DNA of 64,000 nucleotides from positions 214,864-278,863 of the forward strand of contig NZ_LSRS01000001.1 in assembly GCF_009932395.1 (NCBI RefSeq), in the 5' to 3' direction. How positions within the stretch are numbered: position 1 is the stretch's first letter; each line of letters begins with the position of its first letter. The position numbers were made by a program, and so were the translations under genes. This document shows, piece by piece, positions 1 to 10,282 of this stretch. The notes below the pieces were generated by a model. It searched no databases. It had not been told where the DNA came from and was given only the letters and a program-made list of their open reading frames with translations. The stretch is from Sporotomaculum syntrophicum. Its GTDB lineage: Bacteria > Bacillota > Desulfotomaculia > Desulfotomaculales > Desulfallaceae.

Positions 1-1009
1 GGGCCAGATGTTTGGCTTTCAGTCTGCTTTTGTACAGTTTACTTACTCCTTTGGCATCAATTAATATTGAACCTACCTTAGCTCTAACCAAAAAAGTGCT
101 GGCCATGCCCTTGCGCCCTTTTTCAAGAAAATCAATCATATTGGAATGAGTTCCCACCGCCACGATCAGCTCCGCACCCTTGTCATAGGCGATCAGCATT
201 GCTATATCCTCGCTCGTCCCCGGCGCAGCATAGGTTATAGCAGATAAGCCCATTTCCTGCAGTCGGGCCATACCGGGCGCTCGCCCGTCCGGATAAGCGT
301 GCACTACCAGTTCTGCCCCGCAGAGCAAAGTTTTATCACTCACACTGTCCATATCACCTATGATTATATCAGGCCGCAGGCCAAACTCCATCAAAGCATC
401 TGCGCCACCATCAACTCCAACTAACACAGGTTTTATTTCATCGATGTAAGATTTTATTGCTCTTAAATCTTCTTTGTAATTTTTTCCGCGCACTACAATA
501 AGGGCATGTCTCTCCATAAAAACTGTAGTGACGTCCGGTACTTTGTATTCACCGCAGATTAAACCAATTTCATTTTGGGCGTAATCCATAGTGTTTTGGA
601 CAAAGCTGGATAACACTTCTTCTATATTATCTTTGGTAGCATCCATTTTTTGTTTTATTTTATCAACGGTCAATTCTTCCCCGACTGCAAGTACAATATC
701 AGAGAGCATGACCTTGTTGTTTTTTATCTCAATTTCCTGGCCTTCTGTTAAAATTGCAAATAAATCACTGCCCGGGCAATCAAGCAATTTAATACCCGCT
801 TCCACAATGGTTAAAGGCCCGCAATTTGGGTAGACATCACTCATAGATGGGCTATTATTTATTACTGCTTTTACATGAGCCTCAACTAGAGCATTAGCGG
901 CCACCTCGTCCAAATCACTGTGGTCAATTATGGCAATATCGCCGGGTTGCAAGCGCTTAACCAGATGTTTGGTTTTTTTATCCAAACGGGCTATGCCTTT
1001 GATGGCCAC
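1..1009 (-). CDS. steA: SteA-like cytokinetic ring protein (3' end cut by window)
   Basis: About 336 codons are visible and the C-terminus runs off the window. The reading frame opens at a GTG (1009) preceded by AGGCGGTGAT at good spacing. Internal landmarks are a thiamin-pyrophosphokinase-like core: FGLRPDIIIGDMDSVSD, then HAYPDGRAPGM, APGTSEDIAML and GTHSNMIDFLEKGRKGMAST, which are characteristic of SteA. In actinobacteria SteA acts at the divisome with SteB in daughter-cell separation; in sporulating Bacillota it commonly lies beside spo0A, as here. A weak sigma-A-like promoter (TTGACG at 1055-1060, TAAAAT at 1034-1039, 15 bp apart) lies just upstream. Family call is firm; the exact role in this organism is inferred. 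Confidence 0.88.
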   Translation of the reverse strand, partial: MAIKGIARLDKKTKHLVKRLQPGDIAIIDHSDLDEVAANALVEAHVKAVINNSPSMSDVYPNCGPLTIVEAGIKLLDCPGSDLFAILTEGQEIEIKNNKVMLSDIVLAVGEELTVDKIKQKMDATKDNIEEVLSSFVQNTMDYAQNEIGLICGEYKVPDVTTVFMERHALIVVRGKNYKEDLRAIKSYIDEIKPVLVGVDGGADALMEFGLRPDIIIGDMDSVSDKTLLCGAELVVHAYPDGRAPGMARLQEMGLSAITYAAPGTSEDIAMLIAYDKGAELIVAVGTHSNMIDFLEKGRKGMASTFLVRAKVGSILIDAKGVSKLYKSRLKAKHLA

Positions 1010-1244
1010 TTGAATCACCGCCTTTAACTTTGCATTTTACAGTTTTTGCATTTGCGTCAATATGATATTTCAAATGAGTCACTATTAAGCTATATTATAC
1101 CTCAAAACAAAAACACCTCAAATTTATTGTGTTAAATATTACAATAAATTATTGGTGTGTAATCATAGCCTCATGTTGTTAATATATAGCGTTCTTGCTA
1201 AAATATGTGTGTATATTGTTGCGATTATAATGTTTTTTTGTTTA

Positions 1245-2009
1245 CTAACTTACTTTGACTTCAATACGTAACTTATCGGCTACCATAGCAATAAATTCTG
1301 AATTAGTTGGTTTGCCACGCTGCAAATTAATGGTGTAACCAAAAAACTTGGTCATCATTTCAATATTACCCCTATCCCAAGCCAGTTCAATTGCATGCCG
1401 GATGGCTCTTTCAACCCGACTGGGAGTTGTTTGGTATTTATGAGCGATCATAGGATAAAGCTCTTTAGTTACCGCCCCCAGCAAGCCAACATCTTCAATT
1501 ACTTGTAAAATAGCATCTCTAAGGTAATGATAACCTTTAATATGAGCCGGCACACCCATTTCGTGAATTATATTGGTTACAGCAACATCTAAATTTTTCG
1601 GCTTGGCCACCGTAATATATGGTGAAATGTTAAGCCCGCCTCCGGCCAACTGTCTGATCCGGGTTGCTAGAACCTCGAAATCAAAGGGTTTTAAAATATA
1701 GTAATCTGCACCTAGTTCCACCGCTCTTTGCGTTATACTTTCCTGACCAAAAGCCGTTAGCATTATTACCCTGGGTCGATACTTATTTTCGTTGAGCTTT
1801 TCCAGTACACCGATCCCATCCAAATGTGGCATAATTACATCCAATACCACAACATCAGGCGCTTCAGTTTGAATTAAATCTAATGCTTCTATACCATTTT
1901 GAGCTATACCAACTAAATTGAACTCATCCTGCTGTTGCAAGAATTCTTTTAATAAATCACAAAATTCCCGGTTATCATCAGCTATTAGGATTTTTATTAC
2001 CTTTCTCAT
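1245..2009 (-). CDS. spo0A: Sporulation master regulator Spo0A
   Basis: A 254-residue response regulator. The N-terminal receiver carries the acidic pair D11/D12 (IADDN), the phospho-acceptor D57 (VVLDVIMP) and the KPF lysine. The C-terminal Spo0A effector domain contains the DNA-contact helix region [19 protein letters not shown]. Phosphorylated Spo0A binds 0A boxes to commit cells to sporulation. A longer frame opens at 2033, but only the ATG at 2009 has a ribosome site (GGCAGGAGGCGGG). It follows spoIVB, the conserved order in endospore formers. An imperfect 0A box lies in its leader. Confidence 0.97.
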   Translation of the reverse strand: MRKVIKILIADDNREFCDLLKEFLQQQDEFNLVGIAQNGIEALDLIQTEAPDVVVLDVIMPHLDGIGVLEKLNENKYRPRVIMLTAFGQESITQRAVELGADYYILKPFDFEVLATRIRQLAGGGLNISPYITVAKPKNLDVAVTNIIHEMGVPAHIKGYHYLRDAILQVIEDVGLLGAVTKELYPMIAHKYQTTPSRVERAIRHAIELAWDRGNIEMMTKFFGYTINLQRGKPTNSEFIAMVADKLRIEVKVS

Positions 2010-2055
2010 AATTTCCCGCCTCCTGCCAAACATCTTTTTTTATCTAGTATTTACT

Positions 2056-2062
2056 TTCGACG
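2056..2062 (-). promoter_or_regulatory. Possible 0A box upstream of spo0A
   Basis: The minus strand reads CGTCGAA, matching the Spo0A box core TGTCGAA at six of seven positions. It lies about 50 bp upstream of the spo0A start, between spoIVB and spo0A. Autoregulation by Spo0A is known in Bacillus. A single 7-mer is weak evidence. Confidence 0.35.
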
Positions 2063-2137
2063 CAGAAGGGAGAATACCTTTATTTTTTCCTAACAAATTG
2101 TTAAAATTTTACTATTTTATAATAAAGAATTTTCAGT

Positions 2138-3472
2138 TTATGCCGCATTCTTTTTCATATGCTTCGCGTTTAATAAATTTGCTTCGATTAACATATTTTC
2201 CGCCAATACACCATACCCTTTAGCCGGGTCATTAATAAATACATGTGTTACAGCTCCTATCAGCCTGCCATTTTGTATGATGGGACTACCGCTCATGCCT
2301 TGAATAATTCCTCCAGTACGCCTTAACAACTCCTGGTCCGTGACTTTTATAATTAGATCTTTATTGTTGCCGGCGGGTAATATATCTAAAATTTTAATAT
2401 TAAATTTTTCTATTTTATTACCATCCAGTACAGTTAAGATCTCTGCCTGGCCTTTTTTAACTTGATATCTCATGGCGATCGGCATAGGTTTATTGTAATA
2501 TGGATTGTCGATCCCTCTTTGCAGCCTGCCAAATATTCCACAAATAGTATTTTTTTCAATATTTCCAATAATATCGCTATTACCTTTGAATATACCTAAT
2601 TTTTCACCGGGGGAACCCTTTTTGCCTAGGTGAATCCCTTTGACAGTTGCTTCTACAATCTTACCGTCCACCGGGTTTAATTTGTGACCGCTATCAAAAT
2701 CCGCAATTACATGACCCAGTGCCCCATAGGTTTTGGTTCGCGGTTCATAAAAAGTTAATGTCCCCACACCGGCAGTACTATTTTTTATGAACAATCCAAT
2801 ACGATAACGGTCAGTTTTATCACACAGAACCGGGGTAATTTGTGCTAATCTTTTTTTATTGCCATGTTTTATCAGCAAGGTGATATCTCTGCCCTGCCTG
2901 CCACATTGATCAACAATTTCCTGTAATTGATTTTCACTAGTTATTTTAGAGCCGTTAATTTTTAATATCAAATCACCTACTTCTATGCCTGCTGACCTGG
3001 CGGGGAAAAATGTACGACCGTTTTTTTCCACTGCTGCTTCGCCAACTACCATTACGCCTTCAGTATGCAGCAATACACCCACAGATTGACCGCCTGGTAT
3101 GACATTAAGTGGTTCCACTACATTAACCATCATCCGGTGAATAGGTAAAAGACCGAACAATCTCAGCTGCATTTCTAACTGTCCAGGTTTTGAAGCTATA
3201 GGAAGGGAGGTTGCGGGGTTACAGGTAAAATTATGGTGATGATTCCCTTTAATAGAAAGGCTCTCCGATACCGAGTTTAGGTCGAAAATAATGTTTTGCT
3301 TTACAGGCCCCGGCAAATCAAGGCTGGAAACAAGGTTATCACCTACATTAATATTCAGTTTGGCAGGAAGAAGACAATGCCAATAAGCATTCAGAGTTAT
3401 AAAAGATGCCATCAGAGCAAATACTAGTACAAAAGTAGATCCCAATAATCTGCAATGCTTGCTGCGTTTCAG
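2138..3472 (-). CDS. spoIVB: SpoIVB signalling serine peptidase (S55 family)
   Basis: Forespore-made serine protease that crosses into the intermembrane space and triggers pro-sigma-K processing. It has one N-terminal membrane segment, a PDZ domain in the first half (around GIEVGDLILKINGSKI) and the S55 peptidase domain, with the catalytic His in GALGHVIAD and the catalytic Ser in QGMSGSPII near the C-terminus. The start is odd. A TTG at 3445 has no ribosome site. The CTG at 3472 sits 8 nt behind AAGGGGG and adds the basic stretch KRSKHCRLL expected before the membrane helix, so I favour CTG. Two ATGs just upstream are in another frame. Family assignment is firm; the start is tentative. Confidence 0.93.
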   Translation of the reverse strand: MKRSKHCRLLGSTFVLVFALMASFITLNAYWHCLLPAKLNINVGDNLVSSLDLPGPVKQNIIFDLNSVSESLSIKGNHHHNFTCNPATSLPIASKPGQLEMQLRLFGLLPIHRMMVNVVEPLNVIPGGQSVGVLLHTEGVMVVGEAAVEKNGRTFFPARSAGIEVGDLILKINGSKITSENQLQEIVDQCGRQGRDITLLIKHGNKKRLAQITPVLCDKTDRYRIGLFIKNSTAGVGTLTFYEPRTKTYGALGHVIADFDSGHKLNPVDGKIVEATVKGIHLGKKGSPGEKLGIFKGNSDIIGNIEKNTICGIFGRLQRGIDNPYYNKPMPIAMRYQVKKGQAEILTVLDGNKIEKFNIKILDILPAGNNKDLIIKVTDQELLRRTGGIIQGMSGSPIIQNGRLIGAVTHVFINDPAKGYGVLAENMLIEANLLNAKHMKKNAA

Positions 3473-3886
3473 ACATCATACCCCCTTGAAAATAATTTTT
3501 GAGGGACTTTCATAGTTTCGCATAATGGAAAATAAAATCACCGCCTTTATATAAAACTGTTTTTAATATGTCTTTAAATTGGCCTTGTTTAAGCTCATTT
3601 ATTCCGCCCTGAAGTGCCGCACATTGCCACCGCCTTTAAAGATGCGGCTTGGCTTTGTTTTGTAACATATTGATAACGTGCAAAAAAAAAAATGGTTGAC
3701 AGCAACCACTTTAATCCGGATATATATGGTAATAAAACTAATCAGATACTGTTTCCAACCTTATCTTTCATTATGTCTCTGAAAAACGAACTGAAAAAAC
3801 CGCATGAATTTAAAAAACAAAATAAAATAAGTAAAAATTCACAATATCAAAATCTTACAGCACCTGCATAGTGATAGATATTTTAA
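3473..3886 (-). other. spoIVB upstream region, otherwise no gene seen
   Basis: AT-rich spacer between recN and spoIVB. It holds the recN terminator (3682-3709) and the spoIVB leader, with a possible forespore-type -10 (CATTATG on the minus strand, about 3520-3526) that lacks a convincing -35. No credible reading frame is seen; a 3-way recurrence of AAAGGCGGTG in the steA to spoIVB region looks incidental. Confidence 0.4.
3682..3709 (-). terminator. Intrinsic terminator after recN
   Basis: On the minus strand a perfect 6-bp stem TGGTTG/CAACCA with a 4-nt loop runs directly into eleven Ts. It separates the argR-recN transcript from spoIVB. Confidence 0.85.
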
Positions 3887-5587
3887 TTAGGACAAACGGT
3901 CGCGAAGCAGGTCGCGCGCGTGTTCTAGGAGGGCATGTGATTCTTGATCGCCGCCCAGCATACGTTTCAGTTCTTCAATACGCTGTTCTTCATTATTTAA
4001 GGGGATTACAGATGTTATTGTTCTTTGGCCCTCAACTGATTTTTTAACTAAATAATGTTTGGCTGCACAGGCTGCTACAGCTGCAGCGTGAGTCACACAA
4101 AGAATTTGCTTGGTTTGGCTTAATTGCTCCAGTTTTTCCGCCACCGCCTGCAATGTATAGCCGCCAATACCGGAATCAACTTCGTCAAACACCAGTGTGT
4201 TTATCTCATCGGCAGAGGCTAGAATAGATTTAAGAGCCAGCATAACCCGTGACAACTCTCCACCGGAGGCAGTTTTAGCCAGTGGGCGCAACGGTTCGCC
4301 CGGGTTGGGTGAGATAAGAAATTCCACCGTATTTTGACCCTGTGGGCAAGGCTCAGCCGACATTACCTGCACTACAAACTGTACACTGCTCATCGCCAGG
4401 TCTGTTAATTCTTGCTCAATGGCTTGCTTCAAACGGTTAGCTGCTTCCAGTCTGCCTGCTTCCAGCTGCTGCGCCATAGCTTTATATTCCTGGTAGCTTT
4501 TTTCGACCTGAGCCTCGATCCCGGCCGCATCTGTTTCCAGAGCCTGTAATTCCTCTAACTCCACGGCAATTCGCTGACGATGAGCAAGTATTTCGGCAAT
4601 TGTCCGACCGTATTTCTTTTTTAGCCGGTCAATTACAACCAGTCTTTCCTCAATATAATTTAACTCACGCGGATCCGCCTCGACACTATCCTGGCAGGAG
4701 GCTAGATCACGGGCGGCTTCTTCCAACAGGCATAAAGCTGAGTAAACATTATCCTGGGCATTTTTTAACCCGGGTAAATACTGGCATAATTCATCCAAGT
4801 TTTTTTTAGCCTCACCCAAAAGATCAACGGCAGGGGGGTACCGGTTGGCACCGCTGTGCAAAAGTATCAACGCCTGCCCGGACAACTGAGCTATTTTTTC
4901 AGCATTGGCAAGTAAATCACGCCGCTTAATTAGTTCCTCTTCATCTTCACCGGCCAGCCGCGCGGCATCAATTTCTTCCATTTGAAATTTAATCATATCC
5001 ATGCGTTGCTGTCTTTCCCGGCTGTGGCTGATAATTTTCTCCTTAAGCTGGCAGTGTTTCCGCCACATCCTGAAGGCATTCTCAGATGCCTGCAATAAAT
5101 TGAGTACCTCGGCGCCACCATACCTGTCCAGCACTTGCATCTGTTTGTCCGCCAGCTGCAAAGATTGCTGGTCATGTTGACCGTGCATATCTACCAATAA
5201 ACCGGCAACTTCCCGGTAAACAGCCAGATTAACTATCCGACCATTAATGCGGCAGGGATTGCGTCCCTGGCGATTTATTTCCCGGCTTAAAATTAACATA
5301 CCGGGCTCTTGCTCGTCCATTTCGATACCATTTTGGTCCAGTTGTTCACTAACGCCAGGCAACAGGGTAATATCAAAGGTGGCCTGGACAAGGGCCCGGT
5401 CTCGGTCTGTACGAATCAATTCTGTCTGTGCCCGTCCACCCAGTGTAACTCGCAATGCTTCGAGTACTATAGATTTGCCCGCACCTGTTTCACCGGTAAG
5501 CACATTAAGACTCGGGCCAAACTCTATTTCCACCTCGTCAATTAATCCAAAATTTTTTATGTATAATGAAATTAACAAACCATTCAC
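3887..5587 (-). CDS. recN: DNA repair protein RecN
   Basis: SMC-like ATPase of 566 residues used in double-strand-break repair. The N-terminal ATPase half carries Walker A GETGAGKS at residues 32-39. A long helical, coiled-coil middle (about 150-370) follows. The C-terminal half carries the ABC signature region (ASGGELSRVMLALK) and Walker B (TLVFDEVDSGIGG). Its GTG start overlaps the argR stop, so translation is probably coupled; a TTG a few codons in is an alternative start. The argR-recN order is conserved in Bacillota. Confidence 0.96.
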   Translation of the reverse strand: MNGLLISLYIKNFGLIDEVEIEFGPSLNVLTGETGAGKSIVLEALRVTLGGRAQTELIRTDRDRALVQATFDITLLPGVSEQLDQNGIEMDEQEPGMLILSREINRQGRNPCRINGRIVNLAVYREVAGLLVDMHGQHDQQSLQLADKQMQVLDRYGGAEVLNLLQASENAFRMWRKHCQLKEKIISHSRERQQRMDMIKFQMEEIDAARLAGEDEEELIKRRDLLANAEKIAQLSGQALILLHSGANRYPPAVDLLGEAKKNLDELCQYLPGLKNAQDNVYSALCLLEEAARDLASCQDSVEADPRELNYIEERLVVIDRLKKKYGRTIAEILAHRQRIAVELEELQALETDAAGIEAQVEKSYQEYKAMAQQLEAGRLEAANRLKQAIEQELTDLAMSSVQFVVQVMSAEPCPQGQNTVEFLISPNPGEPLRPLAKTASGGELSRVMLALKSILASADEINTLVFDEVDSGIGGYTLQAVAEKLEQLSQTKQILCVTHAAAVAACAAKHYLVKKSVEGQRTITSVIPLNNEEQRIEELKRMLGGDQESHALLEHARDLLRDRLS

Positions 5588-6039
5588 CCCCCGGTAAGAG
5601 CAACAAATTTCTTCATGGTGGCATGAGTGAATTTTTTTGTCTTAATAACAATTAGGATCGTGTCATCCCCGGCCACCGTACCAATTACTTCGGGCCAGCC
5701 CACATTATCGATAGTGGAGGCCACCCCTTGGGCCTCACCAGGTTGTGTTTTGATTATAATCAGATTTTCACTGTTATCCATAGAAATTACAGCATCCCTG
5801 AAAAGCCTTTTCATTCGGTCTTCATTTCTTGGATTAACTGAATCACCCGGTAATGTGTATCGGGACATACCTGAATTACCGGGTACCTTGATCAATCCCA
5901 ATTCTTTGATATCCCTGGATATGGTTGCCTGGGTAACTGAAAACCCGGCTTTCTGAAGCGCCTCAACCAATTCTTCCTGGGTACTGATTTCATGTTCTTT
6001 AATTAATTCTACTATTTTTTTATGGCGCCAGGCTTTCAT
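5584..6039 (-). CDS. argR: Arginine repressor ArgR
   Basis: 151 residues, the usual ArgR/AhrC length. The N-terminal winged helix includes SVTQATISRDIKELGLIKV; the C-terminal oligomerisation and arginine-binding domain includes GTVAGDDTILIVIKT. It regulates arginine synthesis and catabolism. It overlaps the methyltransferase gene upstream by 20 nt and recN downstream by 4 nt, so it is inside a tightly coupled operon. No arginine gene lies in the window. Confidence 0.96.
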   Translation of the reverse strand: MKAWRHKKIVELIKEHEISTQEELVEALQKAGFSVTQATISRDIKELGLIKVPGNSGMSRYTLPGDSVNPRNEDRMKRLFRDAVISMDNSENLIIIKTQPGEAQGVASTIDNVGWPEVIGTVAGDDTILIVIKTKKFTHATMKKFVALTGG

Positions 6040-6637
6040 TTTCTTTTTTCACCCTTTCTATAAAAATTAAAAAGGGAGCCGCAACAGATTTATTAATAAA
6101 GGCTACCTTAAGTACGCCAAACACAAGTGGATTAAGCCCAGCTGCCATTTCCTCAACAGCCCGGCTCTCTTCACCGGCACCGCAGTGGCCTGTATACACT
6201 ACCAGGCTGATTCTGCCGCCCGGCTTTAACAGTTCCAATGCAATTTGCAGTGCCCTGGTAGTCGTCTGCGAGCGAGTTATTATATCATGATCGCCACCTG
6301 GTAAATATCCTAAATTAAAAATGAAGGCATCTACAGGAGTATTAATATACATATCCATTTTTTCGTGCCCGTCATGAATCAGCTGTACATTTTTATCAAG
6401 ACCAAATTGAGTTAAGCGCCTGGCTGTTACGTCCAAGGCAGCCTGCTGTACATCAAATGCGTAAACCTTGCCGCTTATCCCCACTAAATTAGCCAAATAA
6501 AGAGTATCGTAGCCATTACCCGCGGTAGCATCTACTGCCACACAGCCTTTATGGAGTACCTCGCCAACAAATTGCTGTCCTAAAAGCACCGCATTTCCCC
6601 GTACATTGGCAAAGTTAACGGGCCGCTTATTATACAT
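6020..6637 (-). CDS. mnmM: SAM-dependent methyltransferase, MnmM/YtqB family
   Basis: 205-residue class I methyltransferase of the rRNA_methylase/YtqB family. Motif I is DATAGNGYDTLYLA, followed by an acidic loop (YAFDVQ) and the family motif NLGYLPGGDHDI. Bacillus YtqB (MnmM) methylates the wobble uridine side chain of tRNA to give mnm5s2U. The same substrate is inferred here from the family. It overlaps nadK upstream by 8 nt and argR downstream by 20 nt. Confidence 0.8.
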   Translation of the reverse strand: MYNKRPVNFANVRGNAVLLGQQFVGEVLHKGCVAVDATAGNGYDTLYLANLVGISGKVYAFDVQQAALDVTARRLTQFGLDKNVQLIHDGHEKMDMYINTPVDAFIFNLGYLPGGDHDIITRSQTTTRALQIALELLKPGGRISLVVYTGHCGAGEESRAVEEMAAGLNPLVFGVLKVAFINKSVAAPFLIFIERVKKENESLAP

Positions 6638-7496
6638 TGGTCCCGTCTCCCTCTTTTAACTTTTCTTTCAATATATCAAAAAATGTTTGATTACTTAGTC
6701 TAATAAATTTAGCCACGCACGTGGCTTTACGTACTTTTATCAAATCCCCAAACTGCAGGCGCATACCATGCTGTCCGTCCATAGTGAGCATTACTTCACC
6801 TTGTTTGGAACGCAAAACTACTTGCACCTCGCTGTTCGCCGCTATAACCAGCGGTCTGGCCCATAAGGCATGTGGGCAAATTGGTGTAACCACCATTAGT
6901 TCCAAGTTAGGTAATACCAGCGGGCCGCCGGCAGATAGTGAATAAGCTGTTGAACCTGTAGGAGTGGAGATAATTATTCCATCTGCGTGATAAGTGTTAA
7001 ACAGTTGACCATCCACCAACGTATCAAAAACAATCATCCGGGCAAAGGCCCCTTTAGTAATCACGGCATCATTTAAGCCTATTATCGGCTCATAAACATG
7101 TCCGTCCCGTACAACACTTGCCTGCAGCATCATCCGTTCCTCAATGGCATATTTTCCGGTCAACAGACAATCTATAGCCTCGAACAAATGCGGGACGGTT
7201 ACTTCGGTAAGAAATCCCAGGTGCCCCAGGTTGACACCAAATATAGGCACACCTAGAGACGCAGCTAACCGTGCACCATGCAACAGGGTGCCGTCTCCCC
7301 CCAGCACCATCAGACACTGGATTTGACGTACTAAATCCGGTCTGGTACAGCCTGCGGCATGTTGCCCAACCAATCCGGCAGTATCATCATCCAGCATTAA
7401 CGTAACCCCCCGGTCACTTAGCCAGTCAGAAATGTCATTAACTAAACTTGTTATTCTTTCTCCTGTCAAATTGGACAGCAGACCAATGGTGTTCAA
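6630..7496 (-). CDS. nadK: NAD kinase
   Basis: 288 residues; phosphorylates NAD+ to NADP+. It shows the GGDGT nucleotide motif (VLGGDGTLLHGAR), the NLGHLGFLTEV segment and the conserved DGIIISTPTGSTAYSLSAGG block (start of a longer conserved stretch). It starts at a TTG that overlaps the tlyA stop (TTGA) and is preceded by AAGGAG. Position between tlyA and the argR-recN pair is conserved in this phylum. Confidence 0.96.
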   Translation of the reverse strand: MNTIGLLSNLTGERITSLVNDISDWLSDRGVTLMLDDDTAGLVGQHAAGCTRPDLVRQIQCLMVLGGDGTLLHGARLAASLGVPIFGVNLGHLGFLTEVTVPHLFEAIDCLLTGKYAIEERMMLQASVVRDGHVYEPIIGLNDAVITKGAFARMIVFDTLVDGQLFNTYHADGIIISTPTGSTAYSLSAGGPLVLPNLELMVVTPICPHALWARPLVIAANSEVQVVLRSKQGEVMLTMDGQHGMRLQFGDLIKVRKATCVAKFIRLSNQTFFDILKEKLKEGDGTNV

Positions 7497-8314
7497 TATT
7501 CCGCTCCTTTAGAAAAATTACGGTGCGCCTCAGACACCGCACGGTCAATCAACATAGATAACCCGTCTACTCGAAGAGCAGGTTTTTTAAAATACATCAG
7601 GTACTCAATATTGCCCTCCGGTCCTTTAACCGGAGAGTAATCAACGCCCAACACCTCCATGCCTAAACTTAAAGCTGTATGTACAACTTTTTGCAGCACT
7701 TCCCGGTGCACCGCAGGGTCTTTAACTACCCCTTTTTTACCCACCGCCTCGCGGCCGGCCTCAAACTGCGGTTTCACCAAAGCTACGCCTTCATAATTAT
7801 CCAGCAAGTATACAACCCGGGGCAACACCAGCCCCAGTGAAATAAAAGACACATCAATGGTAACCAGGTCCGGCAAGCCGGCTGTAAAAACATCTCTGTT
7901 CATATAACGGATATTGGTACGCTCCAGAACCCGTACTCGAGGATCAGAGCGCAGTGACCAGGCCATCTGGCCATAACCAACGTCTACTGCATAAACCAGT
8001 GCAGCGCCATGCTGTAAAGCGCAATCGGTGAAACCGCCGGTGGAGGCACCGATGTCCAAAACCACTCTGCCGCGCATATCAATGGGAAAAACCTGCACTG
8101 CCCGGGCAAGTTTGTACCCGCCCCGGCTAACAAAGGGCATTTTCCGTTTAATTGAAATATCCTCTTTTCGGACATCTACCCTTTGCCCCGGCTTGTCCAC
8201 CAGTATACCGCCAACCATTACATCACCGGCCATTAAAGCAGCCCTGGCCTTTTCCCGGCTATCAAAAAAGCCCATTTCCACAAGCAATACGTCAATCCTT
8301 TTCTTGTCCGGCAC
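7493..8314 (-). CDS. tlyA: TlyA family rRNA methyltransferase
   Basis: 273 residues. An S4 RNA-binding domain at the N-terminus (RIDVLLVEMGFFDSREKARA) is followed by an FtsJ-type methyltransferase domain with DIGASTGGFTDCALQHGA and the KPQFE segment. TlyA proteins 2'-O-methylate cytidines of 16S and/or 23S rRNA. The start is a GTG at 8314, 5 nt after the dxs stop, suggesting coupling with dxs. Confidence 0.94.
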   Translation of the reverse strand: MPDKKRIDVLLVEMGFFDSREKARAALMAGDVMVGGILVDKPGQRVDVRKEDISIKRKMPFVSRGGYKLARAVQVFPIDMRGRVVLDIGASTGGFTDCALQHGAALVYAVDVGYGQMAWSLRSDPRVRVLERTNIRYMNRDVFTAGLPDLVTIDVSFISLGLVLPRVVYLLDNYEGVALVKPQFEAGREAVGKKGVVKDPAVHREVLQKVVHTALSLGMEVLGVDYSPVKGPEGNIEYLMYFKKPALRVDGLSMLIDRAVSEAHRNFSKGAEY

Positions 8315-8319
8315 TTTCC

Positions 8320-10239
8320 TTACGCGCCTCCGCCCAGGCTAATAATTTTCGTACCTTTAGTTTGGCCGGAATCAATCATTCGCCTGGCTATATTTACAAT
8401 ATTTTCCGACTGCAACCCGTACTTGTCACGTAAAAACGACTGGCTGCCATGTTCCAGGAAAATGTCCCCAATACCCAGGCATTTAACCTGTACTCCCGTC
8501 ATATCCTTAACCGCAAGCAACTCCAATACTGATGCGCCAAAACCTCCTGCTAAGATATTTTCTTCCACTGTAATTAACCGGCCGGTGCGTGCAGCCCAAC
8601 GGGTAATGCATTCCTCGTCTAAAGGCTTAATAAACCTGGCATTAATCACAGTAGCCAGCACACCTTGCTCCTTTAAAACAGACGCCGCACGACGGGCTGC
8701 CGGCACCGTATTGCCTACGGCTAACAGGGTAATATCTTTTCCTTCCACCAGCACTTCGGCCTGACCTACTGAAAGCGCCCTGCTGTGCCTGTCCAGAGCA
8801 ACACCCAGGCCGGTTCCCCTGGGAAAACGCAGTGCGCACGGGCTATTTAGCTGCAAAGCAGTATGCAGCATATGCTGAAGCTCGTTTTCATCCGCCGGTG
8901 CCATAATCGACATATTTGGAACACTGCGCAAATAGGATATATCGAATAAACCATGGTGCGTTGGGCCGTCATCACCTACGATACCGGCGCGATCTACCGC
9001 AAAGACCACAGGTAATTTGGGCAAGCACACATCATGGATAATCTGATCATAAGCCCGCTGTAAAAACGTAGAATAAATAGCTACCACAGGTTTAAAACCC
9101 TCGCTGGCCAGCCCGGCCGCCAGGGTTACCGCGTGTTGTTCAGCAATTCCCACATCAAAAAAACGTTCAGGGAATTTTTGGGCAAACCCGCTAAGACCGG
9201 TACCGCTGCACATGGCGGCAGTGATGGCGACAATAGCAGGGTCTTGTTCAGCCAGCTTAACCAGCGTGCGCCCAAAAATTTCGGTATACGTACTGATATC
9301 GTTTTTTTCAAGGCTGCTGCCGGAATTGATGTCAAACGGCCCGATACCATGGAATTTGTCCGCTTTTTGCACCGCCGGCGCGTATCCGCGCCCTTTTTCC
9401 GTGACCACGTGCACCAGTACCGGGCCGCCCAATGCTTTGGCCTGCTCCAAGGTTTCCAGCATAGAAGGTATATTGTGCCCGTCAATAGGTCCCAGGTAAG
9501 TAAAACCTAGTTCCTCAAAGATCATGCCCGGAACTACCAAATACTTAAAGCTGTCCTTAATACGTTCCGCAACCTTAGCCACAGTGGAACCGATGGTGGG
9601 GATGCGGCGCAATATATGCTCTATTTCATCCTTGCCCCTCGAGTATTTGGGGTCCGTGCGGATGCGGTTCAAATAGCCCGACATGGCACCTACATTAGCC
9701 GATATACTCATTTTATTGTCGTTTAGCACAACAATTAAATCCTTCTTTAATTGCCCGGCATGGTTTAAGGCCTCAAAAGCCATACCTCCGGTCATTGAGC
9801 CGTCGCCGATAACTGCCACAACATTATTCCGGTCGCCTCTGAAATCTCTGGCAAGCACCATACCCAGGGCTACCGATATAGAGGTACTGCTGTGACCAGT
9901 ACCAAATGCATCGTGTTCGCTTTCATCTGGCCGTGGAAAACCACTAAGCCCGCCGTAACAGCGCAGCGAACTGAATTGCTCCCGTCTGCCGGTAACTAAT
10001 TTGTGTACATAACACTGGTGACCCACGTCCCAGATTATTTTATCCTGAGGTGTTTCAAACACACAGTGCAGCGCCAGGGTCAACTCTACGACCCCTAAAT
10101 TAGATGCCAGATGACCGCCGTTTTTTGCCACAGTACCAATAATTTCTTCCCTGATTTCCCCGGCCAGCCGGTCTAGCTGAGCAAGAGTGAGCGCCCGAAC
10201 ATCCCGTGGGGAATTGATTTGATCCAGATACCTGCCCAA
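8320..10239 (-). CDS. dxs: 1-deoxy-D-xylulose-5-phosphate synthase
   Basis: 639 residues, full length. Condenses pyruvate and glyceraldehyde-3-phosphate in the first step of the MEP isoprenoid pathway. The thiamin diphosphate motif is [18 protein letters not shown]; the transketolase pyrimidine domain shows [15 protein letters not shown]. The start is a TTG with GAGGTG 5 nt upstream. With ispA in the same block it supplies isoprenoid precursors and prenyl diphosphates. Confidence 0.97.
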   Translation of the reverse strand: MGRYLDQINSPRDVRALTLAQLDRLAGEIREEIIGTVAKNGGHLASNLGVVELTLALHCVFETPQDKIIWDVGHQCYVHKLVTGRREQFSSLRCYGGLSGFPRPDESEHDAFGTGHSSTSISVALGMVLARDFRGDRNNVVAVIGDGSMTGGMAFEALNHAGQLKKDLIVVLNDNKMSISANVGAMSGYLNRIRTDPKYSRGKDEIEHILRRIPTIGSTVAKVAERIKDSFKYLVVPGMIFEELGFTYLGPIDGHNIPSMLETLEQAKALGGPVLVHVVTEKGRGYAPAVQKADKFHGIGPFDINSGSSLEKNDISTYTEIFGRTLVKLAEQDPAIVAITAAMCSGTGLSGFAQKFPERFFDVGIAEQHAVTLAAGLASEGFKPVVAIYSTFLQRAYDQIIHDVCLPKLPVVFAVDRAGIVGDDGPTHHGLFDISYLRSVPNMSIMAPADENELQHMLHTALQLNSPCALRFPRGTGLGVALDRHSRALSVGQAEVLVEGKDITLLAVGNTVPAARRAASVLKEQGVLATVINARFIKPLDEECITRWAARTGRLITVEENILAGGFGASVLELLAVKDMTGVQVKCLGIGDIFLEHGSQSFLRDKYGLQSENIVNIARRMIDSGQTKGTKIISLGGGA

Positions 10240-10282
10240 GGTTTCACCTCATCTTGTTGTCAGGTTACGACTATAAATAGAT

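Noticed and set aside
1011-3645. Three copies of AAAGGCGGTG (near 1016, 3540 and 3631) as a possible repeated element
   Set aside because: Two are consistent with ribosome-site-like sequence and the flanks are unrelated; probably coincidence.
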